DNA from: Pseudomonadota bacterium
Lineage (GTDB): Bacteria > Pseudomonadota > Alphaproteobacteria > Sphingomonadales > Sphingomonadaceae
Direction of reading: 5' to 3'
Length of the DNA: 64,000 nucleotides
Assembly (NCBI GenBank): GCA_023394965.1
Contig: JAEWZX010000034.1
Coordinates: 14,064-78,063, forward strand
The stretch's first letter is position 1. Every line of letters starts with the position of its first letter. Position numbers and translations under genes: made by a program. The notes under the pieces are model-generated. The model was not told where the DNA came from, ran no database searches, and was given only the letters and a program-made list of their open reading frames with translations. Positions 45,836 through 54,761 of the stretch are shown one piece after another.

Positions 45836-46885
45836 CTATGAATTCAGGGGCGCCCACTCTTCCTCTTGGGGAAGGGGAGCGAAAATCCGGTCCAGCAAAT
45901 CCTCCCCCACGCCTTCGGGCGTTGCCGGGTCCCATTTGGGATCGTGGGTCTTGTCGACGATCACTGCGCGCACACCTTCGGCAAAATCGGGCCGGGTCAG
46001 TACGCGCGAAGCGATGCGGTATTCCATGCGCATGTTGTTGGCAAAACTGTCGAGCTGTTCGCTTTGCGCCAGCTGTCGCAGCGCGACCTTGCAGGTCTGC
46101 GGGCTCTTGGTGCGCAGGGTGGCGAGTTCCTTCGCTGCCCATTCGCTGTCGTCCGCTTCCAGGCTGGCGAGGATGTCCTCGTAGCGGTTGGAGGCGAAGT
46201 GCTTCTTGATGGCAGCTTCGTTGCTTTCGATGCGCGCGGCTGGCGGGGTCTTGGCCAGGGCGCTCAGCACCTGCCCTGGTTCGTGTCCGGCAGCGATGCG
46301 TGACTTCGCCTCCGCCAGGTCGGCAGGATCGAGATAGTGAGTGGCAATTCCCGCCCAGACGCATTCCGCACCGTCGAGCCGTGCGCCGGTCAGCGCCAGG
46401 AACTGCCCTAGCCGCCCGCCAAGGCGCGACAGGTGCCAGCCGCCCCCCACATCGGGGAACAGGCCGATGCCGGTTTCCGGCATGGCAAAACGCGTGTTTT
46501 CGGTCGCGACGCGATATTTGCACGGCATGGCAATGCCGACCCCGCCGCCCATGGTGATGCCGTCCATGAAGGCCACGATGGGCTTTTCATATTCGAACAT
46601 CTGGTGGTTGAGCTGATACTCATCGTGGAAGAAGGCGCGCCCGCTTTTGCCATCGTCATTGAGTGCTGAATGGCGCAGCAGGTTGATGTCGCCCCCGGCG
46701 CAGAAGCCGCGCCCTTCGGCATGGTCGAGGATGACGGTCTTTACCGCATCCTCATCGGCCCAGCCGGTCAGCGCGGCGCTCATCGCGTGGCACATGTCGA
46801 GCGTCAGCGCGTGCAGCGCCTTGGGGCGGTTGAGGGAAATATGGCCGGTCTGGCCATGCACATGCGTATTTACTTCCTGGGTCAC
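45836..46885 (-). CDS. 3-hydroxyisobutyryl-CoA hydrolase
   Basis: 349 residues, longer than hydratases and with the hydrolase-type features: HGQTGHISLNRPKALHALT at the start, GFCAGGDINLL, TMGGGVGIAMPCKYRVATE and PETGIGLFPDVGGGWHLSRL, all typical of HIBYL-CoA hydrolase. It releases CoA from 3-hydroxyisobutyryl-CoA before MmsB acts. Its ATG overlaps the stop of the acyl-CoA dehydrogenase (ATGA). Confidence 0.93.
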   Translation of the reverse strand: MTQEVNTHVHGQTGHISLNRPKALHALTLDMCHAMSAALTGWADEDAVKTVILDHAEGRGFCAGGDINLLRHSALNDDGKSGRAFFHDEYQLNHQMFEYEKPIVAFMDGITMGGGVGIAMPCKYRVATENTRFAMPETGIGLFPDVGGGWHLSRLGGRLGQFLALTGARLDGAECVWAGIATHYLDPADLAEAKSRIAAGHEPGQVLSALAKTPPAARIESNEAAIKKHFASNRYEDILASLEADDSEWAAKELATLRTKSPQTCKVALRQLAQSEQLDSFANNMRMEYRIASRVLTRPDFAEGVRAVIVDKTHDPKWDPATPEGVGEDLLDRIFAPLPQEEEWAPLNS

Positions 46886-48036
46886 TGGCGCAACATCTCC
46901 CGTCCGACGATCATTCGCATGACCTGATTGGTACCTTCGAGGATCGAATGGACGCGCAGATCGCGCCAGAAGCGTTCGATCGGATATTCCTTGAGATAGC
47001 CGTAACCGCCGAACAGCTGCAGCGCATTGTTGACGACATTGCTGCCGCTGTCCGTTGCCAGTCGCTTGGCCATCGCGGAAAACTTGCTCTTGTCGGGGGC
47101 ATTGTCGGTGACCTTGGCCGCCGCGAGGTAGAGGAGGGCCCGCGCTGCCTCCAGCTCGGTTGCCATGTCGGCGAGCATGAACTGTGTGTTCTGGAAATCT
47201 GCGATTGGCTGGCCGAACTGCTGGCGTTCCCTGGTGTAGTTGACCGCTTCATCGAGGCAGCGCTGCGCCCCGCCCAGCGAACAGGCACCGATGTTGAGGC
47301 GACCCCCGTCGAGGCCCGCCATGGCGTAACGGAAGCCATCGCCTTCTGGCCCGACGCGATTGGCGACCGGCACGCGCGCATCTTCGAAAATTAGCTGTGC
47401 AGTGGGCGAGGCGTTCCAGCCCAGCTTCTTCTCCGGCTTGCCGAAGGAAACGCCAGGCGTGTCTTTGTCGATGACGAGGCAGCTGATGCCTTTCGTCTTG
47501 TGTTCGCCGGTGCGGACCATGGTGACATAGACATCGTTGAAGCCGCTGCCCGAAATGAACTGCTTGGTGCCGTTCACGACGTAGTGATCGCCATCCAGCT
47601 TCGCGCTGGTCTTGAGGCCTGCAGCATCCGATCCGCTACCAGGTTCGGTCAGGGCATAGCTGGCGACCTTGTTCATGGTGACGAGGTCGGGAAGATACCG
47701 GCCTTTCAGCTCCTCGCCGCCGAACCGGTCGATCATCCATGCGGCCATGTTATGGATCGAGATGAACGAACTGGTCGCCGCGCAGCCATAGGCCATGGCT
47801 TCCATGATTAACGCCGCTTCCAACCGCCCCAGACCGATGCCGCCGCTTTCTTCGCTGACATAGATAGAACCGAAGCCGAGTTCTGCACTCTGTTTGATCA
47901 CGTCGATCGGGAAGTGCGATGTTGCGTCCCATTCCCCGGCGAAGGGGGTGATGTTGTCGGCTGTGAAACGCTGCGCCATTTCCTGGATCTGCAGCTGCTC
48001 TCCAGTGAGCTGGAATTGTCCTGAATTCGTAGTCAT
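46882..48036 (-). CDS. Acyl-CoA dehydrogenase, probably isobutyryl-CoA dehydrogenase
   Basis: 384-residue flavoprotein. YALTEPGSGSDAAGL and GYGYLKEYPIERFWRDLRVHSILEGTNQVMR are family marks. The latter, with catalytic Glu in the LEGT segment, is the usual short/branched-chain type. Within a cluster of HIBYL-CoA hydrolase, mmsB and mmsA, the substrate is most likely isobutyryl-CoA. It is the first gene of the coupled catabolic unit, with a 107-base upstream gap holding a hairpin. Confidence 0.92.
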   Translation of the reverse strand: MTTNSGQFQLTGEQLQIQEMAQRFTADNITPFAGEWDATSHFPIDVIKQSAELGFGSIYVSEESGGIGLGRLEAALIMEAMAYGCAATSSFISIHNMAAWMIDRFGGEELKGRYLPDLVTMNKVASYALTEPGSGSDAAGLKTSAKLDGDHYVVNGTKQFISGSGFNDVYVTMVRTGEHKTKGISCLVIDKDTPGVSFGKPEKKLGWNASPTAQLIFEDARVPVANRVGPEGDGFRYAMAGLDGGRLNIGACSLGGAQRCLDEAVNYTRERQQFGQPIADFQNTQFMLADMATELEAARALLYLAAAKVTDNAPDKSKFSAMAKRLATDSGSNVVNNALQLFGGYGYLKEYPIERFWRDLRVHSILEGTNQVMRMIVGREMLRQ

Positions 48037-48096
48037 GGGGGCGCTGTAGCGCTGCCGGACTGACGAGGGAAGGGGGCCTCACCCAGAGGGTGGGGA

Positions 48097-48128
48097 CCGA
48101 TCCCTTCACTATCGTCTGAAGGGATCGG
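48097..48128. repeat. Perfect inverted repeat between DUF308 and acyl-CoA dehydrogenase genes
   Basis: 12-base arms CCGATCCCTTCA and TGAAGGGATCGG with an eight-base loop. It could end the DUF308 transcript or act as an operator for the catabolic genes. No U-run follows, so the role is open. Confidence 0.5.
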
Positions 48129-48143
48129 CCACGACTATTCAAA

Positions 48144-48677
48144 TTAGAATTTTCCGCGCGTTTTTTCCACTTGTGACGCAATAGACGCCATGGAAAACAT
48201 GGAAATGCCGCTAAAAATCAACTCGATCCCCAGGAACAGGCCGAGAATGCTCATGGCCGACTCCGGGAAATCTGCAAAGATCAGCACTGCCAGAAGGACT
48301 GAAATGGCGCCGGACAGCAGCATCAGCCAGAACCAGTCCGTGCCGCGCATATCGAAGGCCGACAGTATACGCGCCATTCCGGAAATGAGGATGATGCTGG
48401 CGACCAGCAGCGTCAGTGTCATCACCCCGGCCAGCGGATTGGCAATCAGCGAAATGCCGAGGAGGAGAGCTGCCAAGCCGAAGATGGCCATGAACATCTT
48501 CTGACCGGTGGTGATCAGCTGGAATGCGCCGATTACGGCAAAAATGCCGAACACGATGAAAGACCAGGCGGCGAGGAAATTCACCGCAAGGGTGGCGGGC
48601 AAGGGGTTGAGGACAGCGAAAACACCGCCGATCACCGCGACAATTCCACCGATTATCCACCAGTTACGTGATTTCAT
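48144..48677 (-). CDS. DUF308/HdeD-family membrane protein
   Basis: 177 residues with six predicted helices in three repeating pairs. NWWIIGGIVAVIGGVFAVLNP and LLLGISLIANPLAGVMTLTLLVA are HdeD repeats. The ATG at 48677 has a GGAGGG ribosome site ten bases upstream. E. coli HdeD supports acid resistance; the role here is unknown. It is not functionally linked to the valine genes around it. Confidence 0.9.
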   Translation of the reverse strand: MKSRNWWIIGGIVAVIGGVFAVLNPLPATLAVNFLAAWSFIVFGIFAVIGAFQLITTGQKMFMAIFGLAALLLGISLIANPLAGVMTLTLLVASIILISGMARILSAFDMRGTDWFWLMLLSGAISVLLAVLIFADFPESAMSILGLFLGIELIFSGISMFSMASIASQVEKTRGKF

Positions 48678-48869
48678 TTTGATCGATCCCTCCACAATCT
48701 CTGCGTCACCCGACGGCAGCCACTATCACGAAGCACGAGTCGGACCATACGAAATTCACAGGAGGTCGGTTATGCTGGCCGGGATTACGCCTGGGGTGGA
48801 TCGGGCTGACGGCTGACAGTTGTCCCATTTAATCGAGGGTCGCAGTGCCAGCCGTCATTTTGCCAGATC

Positions 48870-49403
48870 TCAACTGGTACAGCGTTTATAGACGCGCGGC
48901 TTGTCTCGACCTTCATTGTCGGTGACGGTGAGCGTCTTGGTCACCGGATCGACCGCAAAGGTCAGATCGGCACTCGTCGGCGTATCGGCGTAGGTGGTGT
49001 CGAAAATCGCCCGGACCATGCCATCGTCGCGCTGCTTCACTTCAGTGAACTTGCCACCATTTTCGAAAATGGTGAAGCGGTTGTAGTACACTTCCATGAC
49101 CTTGCCGATGTTGTCACCGGTTGCCCCTTCGCATTGGGCTGGGGTTGGGCCCGGCCCATCCGTCAGACGCCATTTACCCCGTAACGCTTCGGGGAAGGTT
49201 TTCTCAAGGGCGGCCAAATCGGCATCAGGCGTGTCGTTCGATGCACCATTCGGATCTGCTGCAGGTCCATATGGATCAGGCTCTATAGTGCCCGCCGGGG
49301 ACGGCTCGACGTCTGCTCCTGCCGCGTCACCCGCATCGCTCGACGGGGAACAGGCGACAAGGCCTGCGAAAGCGATCGGCGCAAGGTAAAGAAACGGCTT
49401 CAT
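48870..49403 (-). CDS. Lipoprotein of unknown function
   Basis: 177 residues from ATG 49403. Lipobox GLVACS gives Cys18. An acidic, Pro/Ala-rich linker (20-60) is followed by a small domain FPEALRGKWRLTDG with an internal Cys and NRFTIFENGGKFTEV, ending YKRC. The pattern (LRGKW, a Cys, F-x-x-x-E near the middle, Cys at the end) resembles that of the lipoprotein at 49781, so they may be paralogues. No known family name. Confidence 0.7.
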   Translation of the reverse strand: MKPFLYLAPIAFAGLVACSPSSDAGDAAGADVEPSPAGTIEPDPYGPAADPNGASNDTPDADLAALEKTFPEALRGKWRLTDGPGPTPAQCEGATGDNIGKVMEVYYNRFTIFENGGKFTEVKQRDDGMVRAIFDTTYADTPTSADLTFAVDPVTKTLTVTDNEGRDKPRVYKRCTS

Positions 49404-49479
49404 AATCTGTCTCCGCAATTCGTGGCTGCCTGCGGTCAACCTTTCCCCGAGCCCGGCGTTCCAGCCAGATTGCATCACC

Positions 49480-49779
49480 TTACCCGCAGGTAATCTCGAT
49501 GATCTTCATGGTATCATCGTAGCGCACGTTCACGCGGTCGGCCCGGTAATCCATCGTCCAGGCGGAATTGGGCGGGCCCCAGCGCAGTGTCCTTGCACCG
49601 CTTTCATTGAGGATCGCAGAGCCGATTTGCGCGGTGACGGTGCTGCCAACGTGCCCTTGAGCAGCCTGGGCGTTGCATTGACCCGCGGCGGGCGGCTGGT
49701 CCGATGGCGTGTCGGGATTGGAATAGGTGGCACAGGCCGCCAGCGGGGCTGCCATCAGGGCGAGCGTCAGGATACGCAT
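49480..49779 (-). CDS. I78-family peptidase inhibitor lipoprotein
   Basis: 99 residues. Lipobox PLAACA gives Cys16. The mature part has CNAQAAQGHVGS, SGARTLRWGPPNSAWTMDYRADRVNV and a C-terminal EITCG, the inhibitor I78 pattern (serine protease inhibitor, potato-inhibitor-like loop). It is one base after the upstream lipoprotein's stop, so the two are co-transcribed. It may protect the envelope against proteases. Confidence 0.88.
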   Translation of the reverse strand: MRILTLALMAAPLAACATYSNPDTPSDQPPAAGQCNAQAAQGHVGSTVTAQIGSAILNESGARTLRWGPPNSAWTMDYRADRVNVRYDDTMKIIEITCG

Positions 49780-49780
49780 C

Positions 49781-50257
49781 TCAGACTTCCTCTTTGCATT
49801 TCGTCAGGGGGGTGGGTTCGAACTGTTCTTCTGCATCGACGGACGAAGGGGTTAGCGTCTGCCCGTTATTCGATAGGGTAAACATGCGGGCCATCTGCCA
49901 TTCGTCGCCTTCCCCCTCCATCGCCAGTGTGACGACGATCCTTTCGGGGCTGTCCACGTCGATGCGGGTCACATCGCCATGCGATTCATAGAACTGCATG
50001 GTGCCGGGGCGGATTTCCATCCGTGATTCCGACGATAGGGCGCACCCACCGTTACCCGTGTCCCAAATCCCCAGAAAGGCTGCGGGGATCGTGTTGGCAG
50101 TAACTGGTTCGGGTGGTCCGGCCCCGTCGCCGATCCCGCCATCGGGTTCAACTGTCATGGTTTTGTCGGGATCGGGCGTTTCGTGCGCATTGTCCGAACA
50201 GGCGGCTGCGGTCAGAACCAGGGGCAGGGCGAAGGCATAGGCTTTACGTGTGATCAT
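49781..50257 (-). CDS. Lipoprotein of unknown function
   Basis: 158 residues. Signal with lipobox TAAACS (Cys20). The mature part has an acidic low-complexity linker, then FLGIWDTGNGGCALSS, MEIRPGTMQFYESHG and a C-terminal KCKEEV. Small lipoproteins of this shape occur with I78 inhibitors. Starts 27 bases after the mmsA stop and could be transcribed with it. Confidence 0.72.
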   Translation of the reverse strand: MITRKAYAFALPLVLTAAACSDNAHETPDPDKTMTVEPDGGIGDGAGPPEPVTANTIPAAFLGIWDTGNGGCALSSESRMEIRPGTMQFYESHGDVTRIDVDSPERIVVTLAMEGEGDEWQMARMFTLSNNGQTLTPSSVDAEEQFEPTPLTKCKEEV

Positions 50258-50284
50258 CCTTCACCAACGCTCCTGCCGCAGGTC

Positions 50285-51781
50285 TTATCCCATGGTGGGG
50301 ATAACAAAGGCGTTGGAGCCATCACCGCCGCCATCCGGCCAGCGCTGGGTGACCTTCTTGTTCTTGGTCCAGAACCTGAGGCCTTCCTGCCCATATTGGT
50401 CGATGTCGCCGAAGCCTGAGCGCTTCCACCCGCCGAAGCTGTGATAGCTGACCGGAACCGGGATCGGCACGTTGATGCCGACCATTCCGACATTGACCCG
50501 ATGCGCGAATTCGCGTGCGGCGTGGCCGTTGCGGGTGAAGATGGCGACGCCGTTGCCATACTGATGCTCGCTCGGCAGGCGCACCGCATCCTCGAAATCC
50601 TTCGCCCGCACGATCTGGAGAACAGGGCCGAAGATCTCTTCCTTATAGCTTTCCATGTCGGTGGTGACCTTGTCGAGCAGGGTCGGGCCGACGAAGAAGC
50701 CGTCCTCATGCCCCTGAAGGCTGAAGCCGCGCCCGTCTATGACCACTTCGGCACCTTCCTTTTCAGCCGTGTCGATCCACTGTTCGATCCGCGCCTTGTG
50801 TTCGGGCGTTACCACGGGGCCGTAATGGGCGTCCTTGTCTGTGCTCACACCTACGCGCAAAGCGTTGATCGCGGGGATCAGCTTTTCGCGCAGCTTGTCT
50901 GCCGTGTCTTCGCCCACCGGAACGACCACGGGCAGCGCCATGCAGCGTTCGCCCGCCGAACCGAAGGCTGCCCCGGCCAGATCGTTCACCACCTGATCGA
51001 GATCGGCATCGGGCATGACGATGCCGTGGTTCTTCGCGCCGCCCATGGCCTGGACCCGCTTGCCCGCCGCGACACCGCGCTTGTAGACATAATCGGCGAT
51101 GTCGCTGGAGCCGACGAAGCTGACTGCAGCGATATCTGCGTGGTCGAGGATGGCGTCGACCATTTCCTTGTCGCCATGGACGACCTGCAGCAGCCCTCCC
51201 GGCGCGCCCGCTTCCACGAACAATTCGGCCAGCCGCACCGGTACGCTGGGATCGCGTTCTGAAGGCTTGAGGATGAAAGCGTTACCGGCGGCTATTGCCA
51301 TGCCGAACATCCACATCGGGATCATCGCCGGGAAGTTGAACGGGGTGATGCCCGCACCGATGCCCAGCGGCTGCCGCATGGAATAGACATCGATGCCGGG
51401 GCCTGCACCCTGAGTATATTCGCCCTTCAGCGCCTGCGGAATGCCACAGGCATATTCTATCACTTCCAGTCCGCGCTGCACATCGCCATGCGCATCGTCC
51501 ACGACCTTGCCGTGCTCGCTGGCGAGCAGTTCGGCTAGCTCCTGCTTGTTTTCTTCGACCAGCCGCTTGAATTCGAACATGACGCGGGCGCGCTTCTGCG
51601 GATTGGTCGCCGCCCATTCGGGCTGGACCTTTTTCGCAGCGGCGACCGCCCGGTCGAGCAGCGCGGCATCGCCCAGCGCGACTTCGGCCTGAACTTCGCC
51701 CGTCGACGGGTTCCAGATCTGGTGGGTACGGGTCGCAGCGGCCGGGCTCTCGCCCGCAATGAAATGGTCAACCTGACGCAT
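50285..51781 (-). CDS. mmsA: CoA-acylating methylmalonate-semialdehyde dehydrogenase
   Basis: 498 residues. Converts methylmalonate semialdehyde to propionyl-CoA, the last step of the valine path. VDHFIAGE at the start, FNFPAMIPMWMFGMAIAAGN and the catalytic Cys280 in GSAGERCMALPV identify the MmsA subgroup, along with GVNVPIPVP-type GINVPIPVPVSYHSFGG near the end. It heads the cluster's direction of reading; three lipoprotein genes lie between it and the rest of the path. Confidence 0.96.
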   Translation of the reverse strand: MRQVDHFIAGESPAAATRTHQIWNPSTGEVQAEVALGDAALLDRAVAAAKKVQPEWAATNPQKRARVMFEFKRLVEENKQELAELLASEHGKVVDDAHGDVQRGLEVIEYACGIPQALKGEYTQGAGPGIDVYSMRQPLGIGAGITPFNFPAMIPMWMFGMAIAAGNAFILKPSERDPSVPVRLAELFVEAGAPGGLLQVVHGDKEMVDAILDHADIAAVSFVGSSDIADYVYKRGVAAGKRVQAMGGAKNHGIVMPDADLDQVVNDLAGAAFGSAGERCMALPVVVPVGEDTADKLREKLIPAINALRVGVSTDKDAHYGPVVTPEHKARIEQWIDTAEKEGAEVVIDGRGFSLQGHEDGFFVGPTLLDKVTTDMESYKEEIFGPVLQIVRAKDFEDAVRLPSEHQYGNGVAIFTRNGHAAREFAHRVNVGMVGINVPIPVPVSYHSFGGWKRSGFGDIDQYGQEGLRFWTKNKKVTQRWPDGGGDGSNAFVIPTMG

Positions 51782-51928
51782 GAAAATTCCTCTCTTTCGT
51801 TGGCAACGGCCAATACGCGCGAGAGGTCCGAAATCAACCGGTATCGGTTGAAACTTTCGCTGCGCTCGCCCTAGTCCAATATTGTAATTATCGGCTTTGG
51901 TCGCACGGTGCCCTCTTTCATCTACGTA

Positions 51929-53002
51929 TTATTCGACCGCGAAGGTGCCGGTTTCAAAGAAGCGCGCTATCTTCCGGCGTTGCGGCGCGATGTCCAGCCC
52001 GCGCGCTGCCAGCCATCCGCTGTCGAAGATTGTGTCGGAATAGCGCGCACCGTCGTCGCACAGGATCGAGACGATCGAGCCCTTCCATCCGTTTTCGGCC
52101 ATTTCCGCAGCAATCTGTGCGCAGGCCCAGACATTGGTCCCGGTGGAGCCGCCGCAGCGTCGACCGAGCCGCTGGCTGACTTCGTGGGCTGCCGCGATCG
52201 AGCAGGGATCGGGCACCGTTTCCATCCGGTCGATCACATCGGGCAGAAAACTGGGTTCGACCCGCTGGCGCCCGATCCCTTCGATGCAGCCGGATGGATG
52301 TTCCACCCTCTCGATCGAACGGTCCGCCCAGTGACGATGGAACACGGATCCTTCCGGGTCCGCCACGCAGACCCGCGTGTCGTAGCGATTGTATCGGGCA
52401 AACCGACCGATGGTGGCGGACGTACCGCCCGTGCCGGCCCCGCAGACGATCCATTGCGGTATTGGATGGGGTTCGCGCTCCATCTGCGCGAAGATCGATT
52501 CGGCAATATTGTTGTTACTGCGCCAGTCGGTGGCGCGCTCGGCAAAGGTGAACTGGTCGATGTAATGGCCTCCCAGATCGTCTGCCAGCGATTGCGCCGC
52601 GTCGTAGATTTCGCCCGGCTGATCCACGAAATGGCATTCACCGCCATAAAAGGCGATGGCATCGATCTTGGCCTGTGCGGTCGAACGCGGCACGACTGCG
52701 ATGAAGCGCAGACCCAGCATCCTGGCGAAATAGGCTTCCGATACGGCAGTTGACCCGCTCGAGGCCTCCACAATCGCCGTGTCTTCGCAGATCCAGCCAT
52801 TACATAGCCCGTAAAGGAACAGAGAGCGCGCGAGGCGGTGTTTGAGACTGCCGCTCGGATGGCTGGATTCATCCTTCAGATAGATGGCGATATCCGGCAA
52901 CGCCGGGACGGGGAGGGGGATGAGATGGGTGTCGGCGGACCGATTGAAGTCGGCCTCGATCCGGCCGATGGCCCAGTTTACCCATTCGCGCTTGGTCGAC
53001 AT
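51929..53002 (-). CDS. PLP-dependent cysteine-synthase-fold enzyme (Cds1-like)
   Basis: 357 residues. The PLP lysine is in HPSGSLKHRLARSLF; the phosphate loop is CGAGTGGTSATIGR and EASSGSTAVSEAY matches the substrate loop. Compared with cysteine synthase it has HPSGSLK rather than PTGSVKDR-type sequence and a C-terminal extension. These features fit the L-cysteine desulfhydrase Cds1 branch, which makes H2S, pyruvate and ammonia, but serine or threonine lyase activity cannot be excluded. Confidence 0.82.
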   Translation of the reverse strand: MSTKREWVNWAIGRIEADFNRSADTHLIPLPVPALPDIAIYLKDESSHPSGSLKHRLARSLFLYGLCNGWICEDTAIVEASSGSTAVSEAYFARMLGLRFIAVVPRSTAQAKIDAIAFYGGECHFVDQPGEIYDAAQSLADDLGGHYIDQFTFAERATDWRSNNNIAESIFAQMEREPHPIPQWIVCGAGTGGTSATIGRFARYNRYDTRVCVADPEGSVFHRHWADRSIERVEHPSGCIEGIGRQRVEPSFLPDVIDRMETVPDPCSIAAAHEVSQRLGRRCGGSTGTNVWACAQIAAEMAENGWKGSIVSILCDDGARYSDTIFDSGWLAARGLDIAPQRRKIARFFETGTFAVE

Positions 53003-53106
53003 GCCCTGCCTTCTATCGCCTTGGCTGCTTGGGGGAACCCTCGCTTCGCAGGTTTTCCGCGGTGCTAGATGCCTGACCCGGGCTCTACCCTACCGCGGCT
53101 GGCCGT

Positions 53107-53313
53107 TCAGGCAGCGCGGCCCACGCGCCAGACCGCCGACTGGGACATGCGTTCGAGGCGACATATTTCACCGATCTCGTCACGCAGTTTGGCCAACTGA
53201 CCGGGGGCGATCCGCATCGCATGATCCAGCGCACCATTGGGTGTCAGGGCCGAAAACGAAATGGTGCAGGTCGCGCCATCGTGGTCGACATATTCGAGCT
53301 TATATTCGTGCAT
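53107..53313 (-). CDS. Small hypothetical protein
   Basis: 68 residues, MHEYKLEYVDHDGATCTISF then LTPNGALDHAMRIAPGQLAKL. It reads like a folded alpha/beta protein with good codon use, but I do not recognise it. It stands alone between the cysteine-synthase-like gene and tRNA-Gly. Confidence 0.55.
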   Translation of the reverse strand: MHEYKLEYVDHDGATCTISFSALTPNGALDHAMRIAPGQLAKLRDEIGEICRLERMSQSAVWRVGRAA

Positions 53314-53556
53314 GTGCGCCCTCCAAAAGGGGGCTCGGGCAGTGCAGAGCCCAGTTTTGGACTCGATGCCTGCGCAAGCCTAAGCCTTTGTAACACATAG
53401 GCCCCGCGATCCCTAATGCCTGCCCGGACGCCTACCGGAAGCCCCGTAAGCGCCGAAGTCGTATTGACCGATTGCCCGCAGTCGTGCCAATCGCCTCCCG
53501 CATCGCAGCGATGGCGCAGATTCCGGCAGGAGTCGGGATGGCACGGCAGATGCCTT

Positions 53557-53630
53557 GCGGGTGTAGCTCAATGGTAGAGCAGCAGCTTCCCAAGCTGACG
53601 ACGAGGGTTCGATTCCCTTCACCCGCTCCA
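53557..53630 (+). tRNA. tRNA-Gly (anticodon CCC)
   Basis: 74 bases with a seven-base acceptor stem GCGGGTG/CACCCGC, D-loop AATGGTA, anticodon loop TTCCCAA with CCC at 53589-53591, T-arm GGGTTCGATTCCC and an encoded CCA end. The first anticodon-stem pair is a mismatch. A T-rich stretch follows. Confidence 0.97.
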
Positions 53631-53679
53631 TTTTCCCTCTTGTAAACAAGCGCCTTGGCGGCGCGATATCGGCAGTCCG

Positions 53680-54447
53680 CTATACGCGGCTGCGTTCGCC
53701 GTTTCGCAGGGTCAGGACTTCGACGCCGCTGGCGGTCACGGCCACGGTGTGTTCGAACTGAGCGGAAAGCTGGCCATCCTTCGTAGCCACCGTCCAGCCA
53801 TCGTCGCGCGTCACGGTGGCGCTGCTGCCCAGATTTACCATCGGTTCGATGGTGAAGGTCATGCCTTCGCGCAGGCGCAGACCTCTGCCGGGGCGGCCGA
53901 AATTCAGGACCTGGGGGTCTTCATGCATTTCGCGGCCGATGCCGTGGCCGCAATATTCGCGCACGACCGAACAGCCGTGTTTTCTGGCATGTTTCTCGAT
54001 CGCGTGACCCACGTCGCCAAGATGTGCGCCGGGCCGCACCTTGCGGATTCCGGCCCACATCGCGCCTTGTGCGATCTGGACGATCCGTTTGGCGGATGGC
54101 GAGGCATTGCCGATAACATAGGTCTTGCTGGAATCGGCGATGAAACCGTTCTTTTCCAGCGTGATGTCGAGATTGACAATGTCGCCATCCTGCACGAGCT
54201 CGTCGGTGGATGGCACTCCGTGACAGACTACGTCGTTGATCGAACAGTTCAGCACATAGGCGAAGCCATATTGCCCCTTGCTTGCGGGGCGCGAAGCCAG
54301 ATCTTCGATGATAAAGCGTTCGACCAGATCGTTGATCTGCATGGTGGACATGCCGCACAGGTCGATCGTGTCCAGCATTTCGAAAACCGACGCAAGCCGA
54401 CGGCCCGAAATGCGCATCAGCGCGATTTCATCGGCGCTTTTCACCAT
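53680..54447 (-). CDS. map: Type I methionine aminopeptidase
   Basis: Removes the initiator Met. 255 residues from ATG 54447. Metal ligands are in NLDITLEKNGFIADSSKTY (two Asp), YCGHGIGR (His), TFTIEPMVN (Glu) and SAQFEHTV (Glu). The sequence has ADSS where many have DTS, otherwise complete. The ATG lies one base after the stop of a ParD-like gene, so it is coupled to it. A TTG at 54462 is an alternative start. A second, housekeeping map elsewhere is possible. Confidence 0.93.
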   Translation of the reverse strand: MVKSADEIALMRISGRRLASVFEMLDTIDLCGMSTMQINDLVERFIIEDLASRPASKGQYGFAYVLNCSINDVVCHGVPSTDELVQDGDIVNLDITLEKNGFIADSSKTYVIGNASPSAKRIVQIAQGAMWAGIRKVRPGAHLGDVGHAIEKHARKHGCSVVREYCGHGIGREMHEDPQVLNFGRPGRGLRLREGMTFTIEPMVNLGSSATVTRDDGWTVATKDGQLSAQFEHTVAVTASGVEVLTLRNGERSRV

Positions 54448-54448
54448 C

Positions 54449-54658
54449 TCAGGCGGCCGCAACCATGCTGCAGGCGTCGGTTTCTGTAAGCGCCATCTGC
54501 TGTCTGACGATTTCGTTGAACGACAGGGTGGGGTTGACTTCCGCCAGCCGCCCGATCTTCATCCAGAATTCCGCTTGGGCGTTGATCGATCGGCACATGA
54601 CGGTGCTGGCCCTGCGCACTTCCTCATGCAGGTCATCGTCGATCTTCACCAAGCCCAT
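54449..54658 (-). CDS. ParD-like protein
   Basis: 69 residues, MGLVKIDDDLHEEVRRAST at the start, then SINAQAEFWMKIGRLAE and FNEIVRQQM. This is the ParD-like family, a ribbon-helix-helix type fold known next to MetAP genes rather than ParE toxins. A GAGG ribosome site precedes the ATG. No toxin gene is present; the downstream partner is map. Confidence 0.8.
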   Translation of the reverse strand: MGLVKIDDDLHEEVRRASTVMCRSINAQAEFWMKIGRLAEVNPTLSFNEIVRQQMALTETDACSMVAAA

Positions 54659-54669
54659 GCTGTCGCCTC

Positions 54670-54684
54670 TATATAAACTATATA
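54670..54684 (-). promoter_or_regulatory. AT-rich palindrome at the ParD-like/map promoter
   Basis: TATATA-AAC-TATATA lies 12-26 bases before the ParD-like ATG in otherwise GC-rich DNA. It could be the -10 region and an operator for the ParD-like protein. Confidence 0.4.
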
Positions 54685-54761
54685 TGGTTCGTATATTGGC
54701 GTGACGGAGAAGCTGTCAATCGGTTTACTGGCCAAGTTGCCGGGCAACGTGGTAGCAGAGC

